From Amorphophallus konjac (taxonomy: Eukaryota > Streptophyta > Magnoliopsida > Alismatales > Araceae): a DNA stretch of 64,000 nucleotides. The position numbers and the translations under genes are program-made. Under the pieces are notes generated by a model, which was not told where the DNA came from, did no database searches, and was given only the letters and a program-made list of their open reading frames with translations. The stretch lies in contig CM040118.1 of assembly GCA_022559845.1 (NCBI GenBank), forward strand, positions 159,174,331 through 159,238,330, in the 5' to 3' direction. Positions 1 through 10,200 of this stretch are shown piece after piece (the first letter of the stretch is position 1; each line of letters starts with the position of its first letter).

Positions 1-1201
1 TTCCTTTTTCTAAGAGAAGAAGTTTCTCTGACATAGCAGTGTTCAACTGTTTCAATCCTTCAACCTCCTTGGTTAATTTGTCATTTTTTGATTTCAGATT
101 TTCAATTTCTTCAACAGAGCCTTTATCAATTTTCATTGAGCTCATTTTACTATTCAGCTCTTCCTCTATCTGTTCAAACTCCAAAATCTTATTTAACAGT
201 TCTCTGTTTTCTTCCTTTAGGGAAATAATTAACTCCTTCTGCCATTCTAAATTTGAGTGAAGATTTTCATTTATTTCCTTAAGAAGTGGACAATCATTGC
301 AAGCAGATTTACTAGAACATATTGTTTGAGCCTGGAGTTTTTCACATTGTTTCCTAAGTCATTCATTTTCAGATTTCAGAACATCTAATTCAGAGCTAAC
401 ACATTCAAATTCTTTCAATTCTTTTTGCTGTTTTTCAAGATCTTTCTGCAATTCCATATTTACAGATTTTATGGCATTAAATTTTTTAGCAAACAAATTC
501 TTCTCTTGCTCAAGTTTCCCAAATTTTTCTTCATTTTCTTTAACAGATTTTCAAAGAGAGTCATTTTCAGATTTTAGCCTACTTAGTTCAGAGCAAACAC
601 ATTCAAGTTCCTTCATCAATTTTTCATTCTGATTTTTATGCATATGGATATCAGACACACAGGCATCATGAGATTGCTTCATATTTGAACAATTTTCACA
701 TGGAGAATTTGAACTACCCCGATCACTTTTCTTTTTCAAGTTCTTGTATTGTTTTCTTAAATGTTCATGAGATTCAAGCAACTCAGCATATGCATTCTCC
801 CAATCATCTAAAGAAAAATTCTCGAAGAGGTTTACCTCATCATCATCCTCTTCTTCATTTTGGCTGCTGCTTTGATTAGTTCCGTTAGCCATCATGCAGT
901 TGTCTTCATTTAACCTGTGAGCTAGCTTCAGCTTATCCAGGATGTCTTTAGCAGACCTACAATCATGGAAGCAAGAGTGTAAGGCCCTATCAGTAGCTGC
1001 TTTCATTAGATTCAGAGCTCTTTGATTCTCTTCATGTCTTGATCTGTGACTGTCAATCCATTTGGACTCTTTCTTTGGTAATCTGTGAGGACCGTGTGAA
1101 ATTAACTTCCACAGATCAGGATTAACTACATCAACATATTTGCGCAGACTGACAAACCACATATTAATATTAGAGCCGTTGAGAACTAGTGGATCACCCA
1201 T
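1..1201 (-). pseudogene. copia gag, N-terminal domain plus coiled coil, two in-frame stops
   Basis: Translation from the ATG at 1201 starts MGDPLVLNGSNINMWF, the DUF4219/UBN2-type opening of copia gag (core through about residue 100). A Glu/Asp-rich stretch follows, then a Lys/Glu-rich coiled coil that continues in the same frame to the window edge. TGA stops at 551-553 and 359-361 interrupt this frame without shifting it; both are explained by CGA changed to TGA. Gag builds the virus-like particle in the cytoplasm. No zinc knuckle is reached before the window ends. Without the stops the reading frame would exceed 400 codons, long for copia gag but in keeping with SIRE-type elements. Confidence 0.72.
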
Positions 1202-1312
1202 GGAAACAGATCAGATTTAATGCAACAGGAATATTGATGCACTAAAAGCGAGATAGCACCAAGACAGCAGGATCGGATCTGCAGGTCGCTGGACCTACTA
1301 TGCAGACACCCA

Positions 1313-1324
1313 CTCTGATACCAA
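1313..1324 (-). other. primer-binding site (initiator tRNA-Met)
   Basis: On the minus strand this reads TTGGTATCAGAG, the complement of the 3' end of plant initiator tRNA-Met, one base after the LTR end. It fixes the element's orientation and the LTR's inner border. Confidence 0.85.
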
Positions 1325-2304
1325 TTGATAGGGTGCTAGGCCCGGATACAGAGGGGGGTGAATGTATCCTTCTACCAATAATGCCCAAATTAAAACACTA
1401 AGCCTGAAGCTAGACACAGTCTCAGAATAAAACCAATTCACTTGATCATATGAAGAAACACTTGGAGCGCGCCTATGCAATCATCTAGCGGAAGCAAGGA
1501 AGGCAATCAAAGCACTGCACAGATAATTTTTAGGTGGTTCGGTCCTCCAGACCTACGTCCACCCCTCACTCCCAACCGGAGTGAGGCTTCCACTAGCACA
1601 AGCTAGAACGCAGACTCAGTCTGCAACAGGTGCTGCCAAACAGCTTGACCAGGGGAACAACCTCCCCTCTTCCTCCAGACCGGAGGGACACCACAAGTGA
1701 ATCCCAGCCACTTGCAAACCAGAGGTCACAGACCTCTCTTCCTCCAGACCAGGAGGGAACCCACAAGTGACTCCCAGCCACTTGCAAACCGAAGACACAA
1801 GGTCTCCCTTCTCCTGAGTCCACAGGAGGAACTCGACCTCTATCCAGAGAATTGGAAGAACAAAGGTAATCAGAGAAACAAAAGGAAAAACAAGAAATGA
1901 AAATAACACAGCAAACAAAAAGATGGAAACTCAAATGCACAATGTGGCTCTCAACGGAGCTGACTGGCCTGGATCTGATCCACGGTCCAGTAGGAACTTC
2001 TTCTGCTACTTCTCTTCTTCTTCTTCTCAACTCACACTCTCTTTCTCTTCTCTGCTCTCCTTTTCTCTCTCACTATCTTTCTCTTTTCTTTCAATCCTCA
2101 CGAGCTCTATCTCTCTTTCTTTTTCTTTTGCTGCTCTCACACTCTGTCTTTTTCTTCTGATGCTTCTCTCACTTCCTCTTTTCTTTCTTCTGCTACTTCT
2201 CTTTTTACCTCTCTGCTTCGATCACTCTTCCTTTATCACTGCTCTATCACTCTCTGCTGCCCTCTCCTTCTTTTTCGATCTGTTCTTCTGATGGAGGAAG
2301 CATC

Positions 2305-2314
2305 GTATTTATAG
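2305..2314 (-). promoter_or_regulatory. TATA box of the first copia LTR
   Basis: Minus strand CTATAAATAC. It lies about 135 bp downstream of the last clear U3 repeat motif and upstream of the purine-rich leader, the expected place for the LTR promoter. Confidence 0.6.
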
Positions 2315-2449
2315 CAGTAGCAATTAGGGCGTGTGCAGGGCTTGTGCCCTCTTTGTCCTCGGATCACGTGCCAGGTGCCAACCTCGGATCACGTGCCCAG
2401 ACACCTGTAGGATTAAAGAAGAGTTCAGTCGATCAACAAAGCACAGGCT

Positions 2450-4100
2450 GTACAGACTTGGCGTGCAGGCTACCAGACGCAATGTTCAGAATTTGCGTAC
2501 AGCTGTTGGACGCTGTATAGACTTTGCTGTGCAAGATGCCAAATGCAATGTAGAGACATTGCATGCAGGCTGCCACGATGTGTAGACATTGCAGTGCTGC
2601 TATGGGACGTTGTATAGACTTTGCTTGCAAGATGCTAGACGCTGTATGGACATGCTGTGCAGGCTGTGGGGGGAAAGCGTAGACTCTACTGTGAAGGCAA
2701 TGCATGAACAAGTGATGCAGTGTACAGACTTGATGAAAGCAATGCATGCACAATGATGCAATGTTCAGACTTTGCTGAAGGCTGCCAGTCGATGTATGGA
2801 TTTGGCTAAAGGCAACGCTAAAGCAATGTTCAGACTTCATGTATGCAATGCAGTGGCGTGTACACACTTTGTGAATGCGAAGCTATAGCATGTATAGACT
2901 TCACATATGCAATGCAGAGGCATGTACAGGCTTTGATTTCGTGCGTGAGAAAATAATGTTCAGACTTGCTATAATGCATGCATGATAAAGGAGCAAACGG
3001 ATGTATAGACTTTAAGTAAAGATGCATGAGTAATGTATAGACTTAGCATCTAACTAAGTATGCACAACGACAAGGGATGCTCAGGCATGCAGTCAAGGGA
3101 TGTACAGACTTAGCAGCTAGATGCACACAATGTATAGACATGATCAATCTTCAACAGATGGATGTATAGACTTAGAAGATATGTGTGTGAAGCTCAATAA
3201 TGTATAGACTATGCATATGCACAATAGCGAGTGTATAGACTTGAAGGATGATGTACAGTGCACACAATGTACATACTTTGATGAGAACGATGCATGAACA
3301 AGCCATAGCAAATGTATAGACTTAATGTCTCATGCAACCAGACAAGTGAATGCACAGGCAATGTACAGACTTAGTGCAATGTATGGACTTAGTGTTGTGC
3401 GAGCATTGCTGCTGCCAGTGTACAGACTTGATGATGTGCAATGCATGAACAACCGATGCAGTGTGCAGACTTGATCTCTTGCAATGCAGCAATGCATAGA
3501 CTTTACTATGCGTGCATGCTACGATATGTAGACTTGATGAAATGCAAGGCAACGCAGACACTGGCTATATAGACTTGGATATGTATGCAGGGCGAGGCAA
3601 GGCAAACTCTGTACAGACTTGAAACACAAAGAAGCATAGGGAGTGTACAGACTTAGTCTTGCGACAACGGGCTGTACAGACTTGGTCGAGACGATGCATA
3701 AGACGCTGCCAGACTCTGTAAAGACTTGCTAAGACGATGCATGAGACGCTGCCAGACTGTACAGACTTTGAGTGAGACGATGCATAAGACACTGAGCAAT
3801 GTATAGACTTTATCGTAGGTAAAGTCAATATTGTCCAGACTTTAACGTAGGTAAAGCAGACATTGTATAGACTTGCGATCACACAACAATGTGTAGATTT
3901 TGAATGCCTGCCTGCATGCGATGTACAGACTTAGTGTTGTGACACTAGGCCAATGTACAGACTTAGTGGCTTGCTATGCCGTGCAGTGTACAGACTTTGA
4001 AGTCTTGCAAGCTGTGCGATGTATAGACTTGAAGTCTCGCATGCAATGCAGTGTGTAGACTTGGAGTTGCTGCATGCTGTGCAATGTGCAGACTTCCACA
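2450..4100 (-). repeat. U3 array of the 11-bp motif TGTAYAGACTT
   Basis: The plus-strand motif TGTATAGACTT or TGTACAGACTT (minus: AAGTCTRTACA) recurs about 37 times in recognisable form plus about ten decayed copies, usually every 30-45 bp over 1.65 kb. All copies have the same orientation. Sequence between motifs varies but often contains GCAATGCA-like words. The array ends just upstream of the TATA box, so it occupies the enhancer position of U3. I recognise no known transcription-factor consensus. Confidence 0.85.
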
Positions 4101-4349
4101 AGCAGACTTCCACAAGCAGAGAAATGCAACAGATATATATGTATATGAATGCTTTATGCAGCAGATAGTTTGATTGAACATCAAATGCAATGCTTTATGA
4201 TATGATAAACTGACTGAACAACAGAATGACTGAACATATGAAAGACTGCATTATGATCTGATAAGATGACTGAATAACAGCAAGGTGACTCACAATGTTT
4301 AACTCACATCAAAACCAATCATCAAAACCACAGGGGCACAACACCATAG

Positions 4350-4568
4350 CTATGCATTATCATGATTGTTTTCTACCAAGCACACATCATCACGGGAAAC
4401 GTCATCTAGATCAATAATATAGACATTGTTGCTTCTCTTGCCGATGAATCTGATTTCATTAGAGGTTTTATTTATGACAAGACAGTGGCTTTCATCAAAA
4501 ATAATTTTAAAACCCTTGTCACACAACTGGCATATGCTTAAGAGATTGTAATTTAAGCCTTTCACCAA
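4350..4568 (-). pseudogene. copia pre-integrase region fragment
   Basis: The peptide contains GLNYNLLSICQLCDKGFKI, typical of the stretch between protease and integrase in copia polyproteins (gag_pre-integrs region). The protease active site upstream is not legible. Coding similarity ends where the LTR of the nested element starts. Confidence 0.68.
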
Positions 4569-4748
4569 AAGAACATTCTCGATAGGAATTTCAAAATTCT
4601 TACCTATATTGCCGATTCTAATGATTTTACCTTTGTCCGTAGGAGTTAACAGGTGTAAGAAACAACATTCTCATGCAAATGATTTTGGTACCCAAGCTAG
4701 TTTGGGTCCGTAGGAGTTAATCCAATTCTGTGCATATCTTTTCTTGAT

Positions 4749-5243
4749 CTAAAAATCATGATTTCTTGGCGAGTTTTGTTTGAACCAGCAATTTACAACA
4801 ACGTGACCAAATCTACCACAATGATAACAATTAACAGGTGTAAACTTTCTTTGAAATTTTTGTAATTTGGGTTGGACATGTTTTGGCTTGGAGTTGGAAC
4901 ATGAAACATGGTTGTTTTCTTTTTCATGAACATAGGATGTAGTGATTTTATGCTCAAAGGGTTTTTTATTTTGGGGAGCATATCTCAATCCTTCCTTCTG
5001 GAAATTGACTCTAACTCCCAACAAGTTATCTACATTTTGTTTGCCCTTGACGAACCTAGAGAGAGTGAACTGCAAGTCAGTCACCTCTTTATTCAAGCTT
5101 ACATTTTTATTTTCAATTTCTGAAATGGATGAGGTTAGAGTTTCTTTTTCATTCTTGAGCTTTTCACAAACTTTTTCAATTTTAGACATTTTACATGATA
5201 GCTCCTCTCTGGCTTTTTCAAGATCTGAAATCGTTTGAAGCAA
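4749..5243 (-). pseudogene. copia gag C-terminal coiled coil with second CCHC knuckle
   Basis: A Lys/Glu-rich coiled coil of about 80 residues precedes the motif CYHCGRFGHVVVNC, a CX2CX4HX4C knuckle near 4800. This follows the first gag block in the same orientation, so the protein had a long coiled coil between two knuckles. It is separated from 5370-6503 by broken sequence and is not open as one ORF. Confidence 0.6.
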
Positions 5244-5369
5244 GGTTTCTTTCTCTTCGGTTAGCTCAAACCATTCTTGTTCCAGTTTCTCAAATTTAAC
5301 AAGGATATCTTCATGTGATAAATCATCAATTTTCTTTTTGAGAGTTTTGTTTTCAGATCTGATTTTCTT

Positions 5370-6503
5370 TTATTTTGTATATAATTTTTCATATTCAGAC
5401 TCCCATTGTTCATTTGAAATAAAATCAGGGTCAAAATTTACCTCCATTGAATCATCTTCATGTGCCATGAGGCACAGGCTCTCCATGAGCTCTCCGAGCT
5501 CTTCTTCGGACAGCTCTTCCTCTTCGTAGCTCCATGTAGCGACCATTGCTTTTGGCTTTCTGAATTTCTCCTTCTTGAACTTCTTCTTCAGATCTGGACA
5601 CTCTCCTCTCATGTGTCCGAGCTTCTTGCATTCATAGCAAATGACATTGTTTGGCTTACTTGACTCGCCCTTGGTTTGAATGGGCTTCCTTTGCCCCTTT
5701 TTGAAGTTGCCTTGGAAATTCATCTTCTTTCTCAAAAATCTCCTTACTAGGTGAGTTATCATGGCCAAGTCTTCTTCTTCATTACTTCCCTCGCTAGATT
5801 TTTCTTCTTGAAAGTCTTCATCAGATTGATGAGCTTTCAATCCAACCACTTTCTTCTTTTTCGTATCTTCCTCAGCTGTTCTCTTCATATTTATCTCATA
5901 GGTCATGAGTGACCCTATGAGCTCGTCCAAAGATAGTGTGGACAGGTTCTTCGAATCCTCAATCACTGTGGCTTTTGTGTGCCACGTTGATGGAAGTGAT
6001 CTCAGAACCTTCCTTACAAGACCAGAGTTTGTTTACTCCTTTCCAAGGCTTTTGAGACCATTTGTGATCTCAGTTAATCTTGCGAACATCTCTGAAATTG
6101 TTTCTTCAGGCTTTATTTTAAACAGCTCATAATCTCTTACGAGGAGATTTGCCTTGGTCTCCTTGACCTCGGAGGTTCCCTCATAAATGAGCCCAATTTG
6201 TCCCACATTTTCTTTGCTGAACTGCACATAGATACACGAGAGAATTTATTAGGATGTATATCACATTACATAATATTCATAGCATTAAAATTGACGGTGC
6301 ATTTCTTAATTTCCTCGGGTGTCCATTTCTCTTCATCGTCAGAGAGTTTGTAAGGACCCTTGTCCACAACTCTCCAGATCTCGTACTCCTGGGCTCTCAA
6401 AAAAAATATGCATTCTATTTTTCCAATAGGAGTAATTTGAGCCATCGAAGTATGGAGGACAATGAATGGAGTGACCCTCAAACATCATACCCTTGTTTGC
6501 CAT
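5370..6503 (-). pseudogene. copia gag (UBN2 core and first CCHC knuckle), frameshifted
   Basis: The ATG at 6503 opens a copia gag: a DUF4219-like start, then an UBN2-like core with phrases such as LLVRDYELFKIKPEETISEM (plus 6033-6227) and STLSLDELIGSLMTYEI (near 5940). A basic region and the zinc knuckle CYECKKLGHMRGEC (about 5620) follow, then an acidic tail. Stops and at least one frame change near 6400 (a T-rich run on the minus strand) and 6250-6030 separate the pieces. The order and spacing fit a complete gag that has decayed. It would bind element RNA through the knuckle and assemble particles. Confidence 0.72.
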
Positions 6504-6554
6504 TGATCTGGATCTTACTCTAGATTGTTAGATCTGAAAGAAATAGAGTGTTAG

Positions 6555-6567
6555 CTCTGATACCAAT
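6555..6567 (-). other. primer-binding site of the second copia element
   Basis: Minus strand TTGGTATCAGAGC, adjacent to the LTR end at 6568. It is the same tRNA-Met type as in the first element. Confidence 0.82.
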
Positions 6568-7412
6568 TGAAGTCCCGCGATCAATGACACCCAAGAGGGG
6601 GGCGAATTGGGTGATTACAGATTTTAAAAAACTTTTTCCCGATTTAAAACACGTATTAAGAGCAAGCAACAAAGAAGTAGAGATCTGATGGATTACAAAA
6701 AGAATCTAGCTAAATCAACCCCTACAGCAGTTCTTTGGTACCAGGCGGAGTCCGGAAATTTGAAGATTCTCTCACGCAAGGTATTTCCCTCCCGACAGGA
6801 CTAACCTTGTCGATCAGAAACCACCTTTGATATACCAAAGATCTCCCGTAAGATGGTTAATAATACTAGATCTAAACAAAGAAATCAGATGATGCAATAA
6901 GCAAATATACTAGATCAGAATTGGAGGTAGAAGATAATGAGTAAACCACATAGGAGATGACGATTTTTAGTTGGTTCGGATGTAACAACTGCAACCTACG
7001 TCCACCCCTCATCGACTGTGAGGATTCACACACTATCTTGTAGAAGGTTACAAGATCAGAGCACACACACACACACTCGTGTGAGTTCAGAATTCCCTCG
7101 AAGGTGCATAAGTACCGAATCACAAAGACATGTGAAGAACTAGACACACACACACACACACGGATCTGCGTAGATCCACACACACACAAGTATTCAGATA
7201 TTACAAGAACACACACGTGAAACTGAAGTAGAAATCGAATGGAAGACACAAAGTAAAAACTTCAGATTCAAGCTCTCCCTTAGTTGATGAAGAAGGTTTT
7301 TGGATGCAGCTTGATCTCCACTTGGCTCGGGGCTGATCTGCTCCAGATGTTGCTTGAATCACTTGAAGATGGATGAAGAACTTCCTTCTCGGAGCATTGT
7401 TCACGGCTACAG
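6568..7412 (-). mobile_element. 5' LTR of the second copia element, inner part
   Basis: The LTR begins (plus-strand view) TGAAGTCCCGCGATCAATG right after the primer-binding site. It includes the phrase around 6985-7010 shared with SIRE-type LTRs and several short (CA)n runs at 7060-7190. It is interrupted at 7412 by a complete non-autonomous element and resumes at 15867. The (CA)n tracts give long ORFs that I do not consider genes. Confidence 0.7.
7408..7412. repeat. target-site duplication TACAG (left copy)
   Basis: TACAG precedes the TG of the element at 7413 and is repeated exactly at 15862-15866 after its terminal CA. Confidence 0.9.
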
Positions 7413-10200
7413 TGATGTGACACAAAATGCAGCGGAGGACAATGATACTAATTTGATGTGACGCGACTCCCTTGGACCTAGGATAGCAAGCAGCACTATG
7501 AGTCGGCAACGTCACACATGCGGTTTCACTCGCGGAAGCACGCTCGGATCCGTAGGAGGACCGGCGATGGGGGTTAGGGTCCGAGTTTGGACCTCGCGGT
7601 TCCAAGGGTCGGCCGGATAGGGATAGATCCCAATGGGCCAGGGATGCCCGATTTCAAGGGCGGCCGGCACGCCGAGGGCGTGGGATGCAATGGCTCTCTC
7701 TCAACTTGCTCCGCGGCGAACACAAGAATTGATTGAATTGCGGGTCGGGCGCTCCTCTCACCTCCGACGGACAACTAAAAGCAATACTAAGCAAGCAATG
7801 GTAATAACCAGCAAAGAAGAGTGGCCAAGTGCTCACCTAATCGGCGTGAAGACGCCGAACCCGGGCGGAGACGAGGGCGAGCGGGGAAGTGTGGTCCCCG
7901 CACACTGCGCCGGTGTAGCTTCAAAAACCTGCCAAGAGTACAATTACTACACCTCGCGCAGGAGGGTGATCTCGGGAGTGGGAATTGATTAATTACAGCA
8001 AACACTACCACCACGCAGGGTGGGGCGGTAAGCCGGCCAGGCAAAGGGGCGAGGAAACTATGGAAAGAACTGAAATGATCTTCCCGAGTTCTGCTTGCTG
8101 CCCGATCTGCTGACCCGTCTGTGCTGTGGAAGTTCCCGAGCTCGCTGACGACCTCAGAATGGCGTGGGACTGGCGCCACATTGATGGTGATTGGCTCCTG
8201 GAGGTCTGTAAATTCTGGCCGGGCTTCTGGTGGTCGTCGCTGGCCGGTAGGAGCTCTGCAACAGGACCGAAGTGTTCTGGTCTGCACAGGTTCCAGGAGC
8301 AGGGGCTTGAAGAACTGGCTGCCACGATCACTCCCGGAACTCAAATGTGGCGGGATCAGCTCTGGAACGTCCGTGGTCGAGGTGGCTCTCAGCAGGAGTT
8401 GACGGAGCTGCAATCCGATGCTGAGAATGGACGGTGTGCCCAGGAGAGTGGGCCCTGGTCGCTGTAGACTGCCAGAGACAGACCCGCGCTGCCGTGGGAG
8501 AAAATTCGTATCTCTGTCCTCCGGTGTCCGAATGCCGATCCGCCGCCTGATCCTGAACGGGGACAGAGAGGAGCAGAATTTTTATGAAGAAACCTGAGCC
8601 TGGTTCAGCCTTGGTTGATCGTGGCACTTCGCTCTTGCTGGTTCTGATTCTCTGCAGGGGCGGCACCGCGTGGTTCCTGGTTCTGTAGCAGCCGGTTGCA
8701 GATGCTGTCACGGGCGCTCCCGGACTCCAAATGGCACGAAACCAGTGGCGTCGTCTCTGTGGTCGAGGTAGCTTTCAGCCGGAGTCGACGGAGATGCAAT
8801 CCAAGGCCGAGAGCGGTCTGTGTGCCCTGAAGAGTGGCCACTGGTCGCTGCAAACTGCAGGAGGCAGACCCGCGCGACTGAGGGGAAAACTTCGCAACTC
8901 TGGTCCCGGAAGCCGAATTAAATTCCGCTTCTTGATTCTGGTCGTGGACAGATGGAGGAAGAGATTTGAAGAAGAAACCTCAGCCTGATTCCATCGCCGT
9001 TGGTCGTGAAGTAGCTTTCAATCGGGCTCAGGCTCTCTGCAGGTGGCGTTTAGCGCAGTCGGGGTAGAACAGCCCTCACGGACGGCCACGAACCCGGAAT
9101 GGAGTGATTCCACCTCGCCTGCGAAGAGCACAGGGAGGCCTTTCCAGAAAGATAGGCCACGCCACCAGCAGCACCAGGATGCAGTCGTGGATGTCGCTGC
9201 AACAGAATGCTAATCTGCAGGTCGGCCTGCACACAAAGCTGGAGTTTCTATGAGGGGAAAGATGGCTTCTTTGGTGAATGAAGGTGGAGGGGTGCGGCTA
9301 GGTGAAGCTAGGGGGGCTCTTGAGTGGTGGGGAGAAGGATGTGGAGGGGAAGAAATGGGCGAAATCAGCAGGGGGGGGTGGTGGAGAAGGTGGACGCAGC
9401 TAGGGGTTGTGGGGGTGGAGGGTGCGGCCTAAGCCAAGAGGGGGAGGAAGATGGAGGAGGGGCGAACTAGGGAGGATGGGGAAGTGTGGTGGTCGACCTA
9501 GGGAGGTGAAGAGGCTCCTTGGGGAGGGGAAAGGGCACTTGGATGGAGGAATATGGCTTGGGAAGGGTGGAGAGTGGCCTTGGGAAGGTGAAAGGGTGCT
9601 TGGGAAGGTGGAATAGTTAATGGAGAGAAGTAATGGGGCCTTGGGAGTTGAAGGGGCTTGCCTAGGTGGCAAGTGAGGTGGCAAGGGGTGAGGAGAGAGG
9701 GGAATTTCGAACTAGAGAGAGAGGGGGGGGAGGAGAGAGAGGGGGTTCGCCCCAAGGAGATAGGGAGAGAGAATTAGAGAGGAGAGAGAGAGAGAGCTAG
9801 AGAGAGGGAGAGAGAAGACTCAAGGGGATTCAAGTGGGTTCAATTTTCATTCATTCATCAATTACCCTCTTCAAGTGGGGGATTGGGGTCCTTATATAGG
9901 AAACCCACAATTTACAATAAGTCCTCACATTGTGGACAACTGACAGAAGACCAAAGGTTGGGGAAGGGGGCGCCCATGGGCCAGGCCCAATGAACAGGCC
10001 CAATAACCTACTAAGCTAGTTAATGAAACTTGGACTTAGGTAAATGACTAACTAACTTAGGTAATAGACTCAATAAAGGGAAAATTACATAGATAAGACT
10101 CAAGAAAAATGAGAGAACTACATGGCTATACTCAGAAAATGATGGCGAACAAAATGGCGAGCAGCAGGACCATGTGAAGGGGTAAGCGATGTCCCCATCA
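7413..10200 (-). mobile_element. 3' LTR of non-autonomous copy 1
   Basis: On the plus strand it runs TGATGTGACAC... to ...GTCCCCATCA. A TATA box (minus CTATATAAGG) lies at 9890-9899 and a GA-rich tract at 9710-9810. The LTR is 2.8 kb, nearly as long as the interior. The many ORFs here are mirrored in the other LTR and have no domain I recognise. Confidence 0.92.

Larger units (their letters stand above)
1..1325 (-). mobile_element. SIRE-like Ty1/copia element, 5' internal region (runs off the window)
   Basis: This is the internal region of a minus-strand copia element whose 5' LTR is 1326-4343. It begins with a primer-binding site directly after the LTR, followed about 110 nt later by a gag start codon at 1201. 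The rest of the element lies left of base 1. Long coiled-coil gag, a tRNA-Met primer site and an LTR beginning TGTTGTGCCCC fit the SIRE/Maximus branch of copia. The element appears nested in a second copia element, because copia coding sequence of another family resumes immediately beyond the LTR at 4344. The left-hand target duplication is outside the window, so the nesting rests on one junction. Confidence 0.8.
1326..4343 (-). mobile_element. 5' LTR of the first SIRE-like copia element (3.0 kb)
   Basis: Read on the minus strand the LTR opens TGTTGTGCCCCTGTGG at 4343 and closes CTATCA at 1326, next to the primer-binding site. A related opening (TGTTGTGCCCC) marks the solo LTR at 23379. The promoter-proximal half carries a repeat array (2450-4100), then a TATA box, then a long pyrimidine tract on the plus strand (about 1995-2290), so the leader RNA would be purine-rich. 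Near the inner end is the phrase around 1540-1590 often seen in SIRE-type LTRs. Open frames inside the array are by-products of the repeat and are not genes. Confidence 0.8.
4344..6567 (-). mobile_element. second copia element, internal region cut by the first element
   Basis: Read right to left: primer-binding site, gag core, two CCHC knuckles separated by a coiled coil, and the start of the pre-integrase region. It stops abruptly at 4343/4344, where the LTR of the first element begins. No protease, reverse transcriptase or RNase H remains in the window; they would lie left of the first element. Confidence 0.75.

Noticed and set aside
1313..1324. Possible tRNA gene fragment
   Set aside because: Only the short complement of tRNA-Met is present, as in every primer-binding site here; no cloverleaf follows.
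2433..4190. Chain of minus-strand ORFs rich in KSIHC/KSVQ-like peptides
   Set aside because: They are translations of the TGTAYAGACTT repeat array; frames change from one to the next and no domain is present.
7633..9755. Numerous ORFs of 60-208 codons, repeated at 13315-15441
   Set aside because: They lie in the two LTRs of one element, on both strands, with no recognised domain; duplication reflects the LTRs and not gene selection.
9250..9755. Conserved Gly/Arg-rich and Pro/Ser-rich ORF pair
   Set aside because: Purine-rich leader in the LTR read on both strands.
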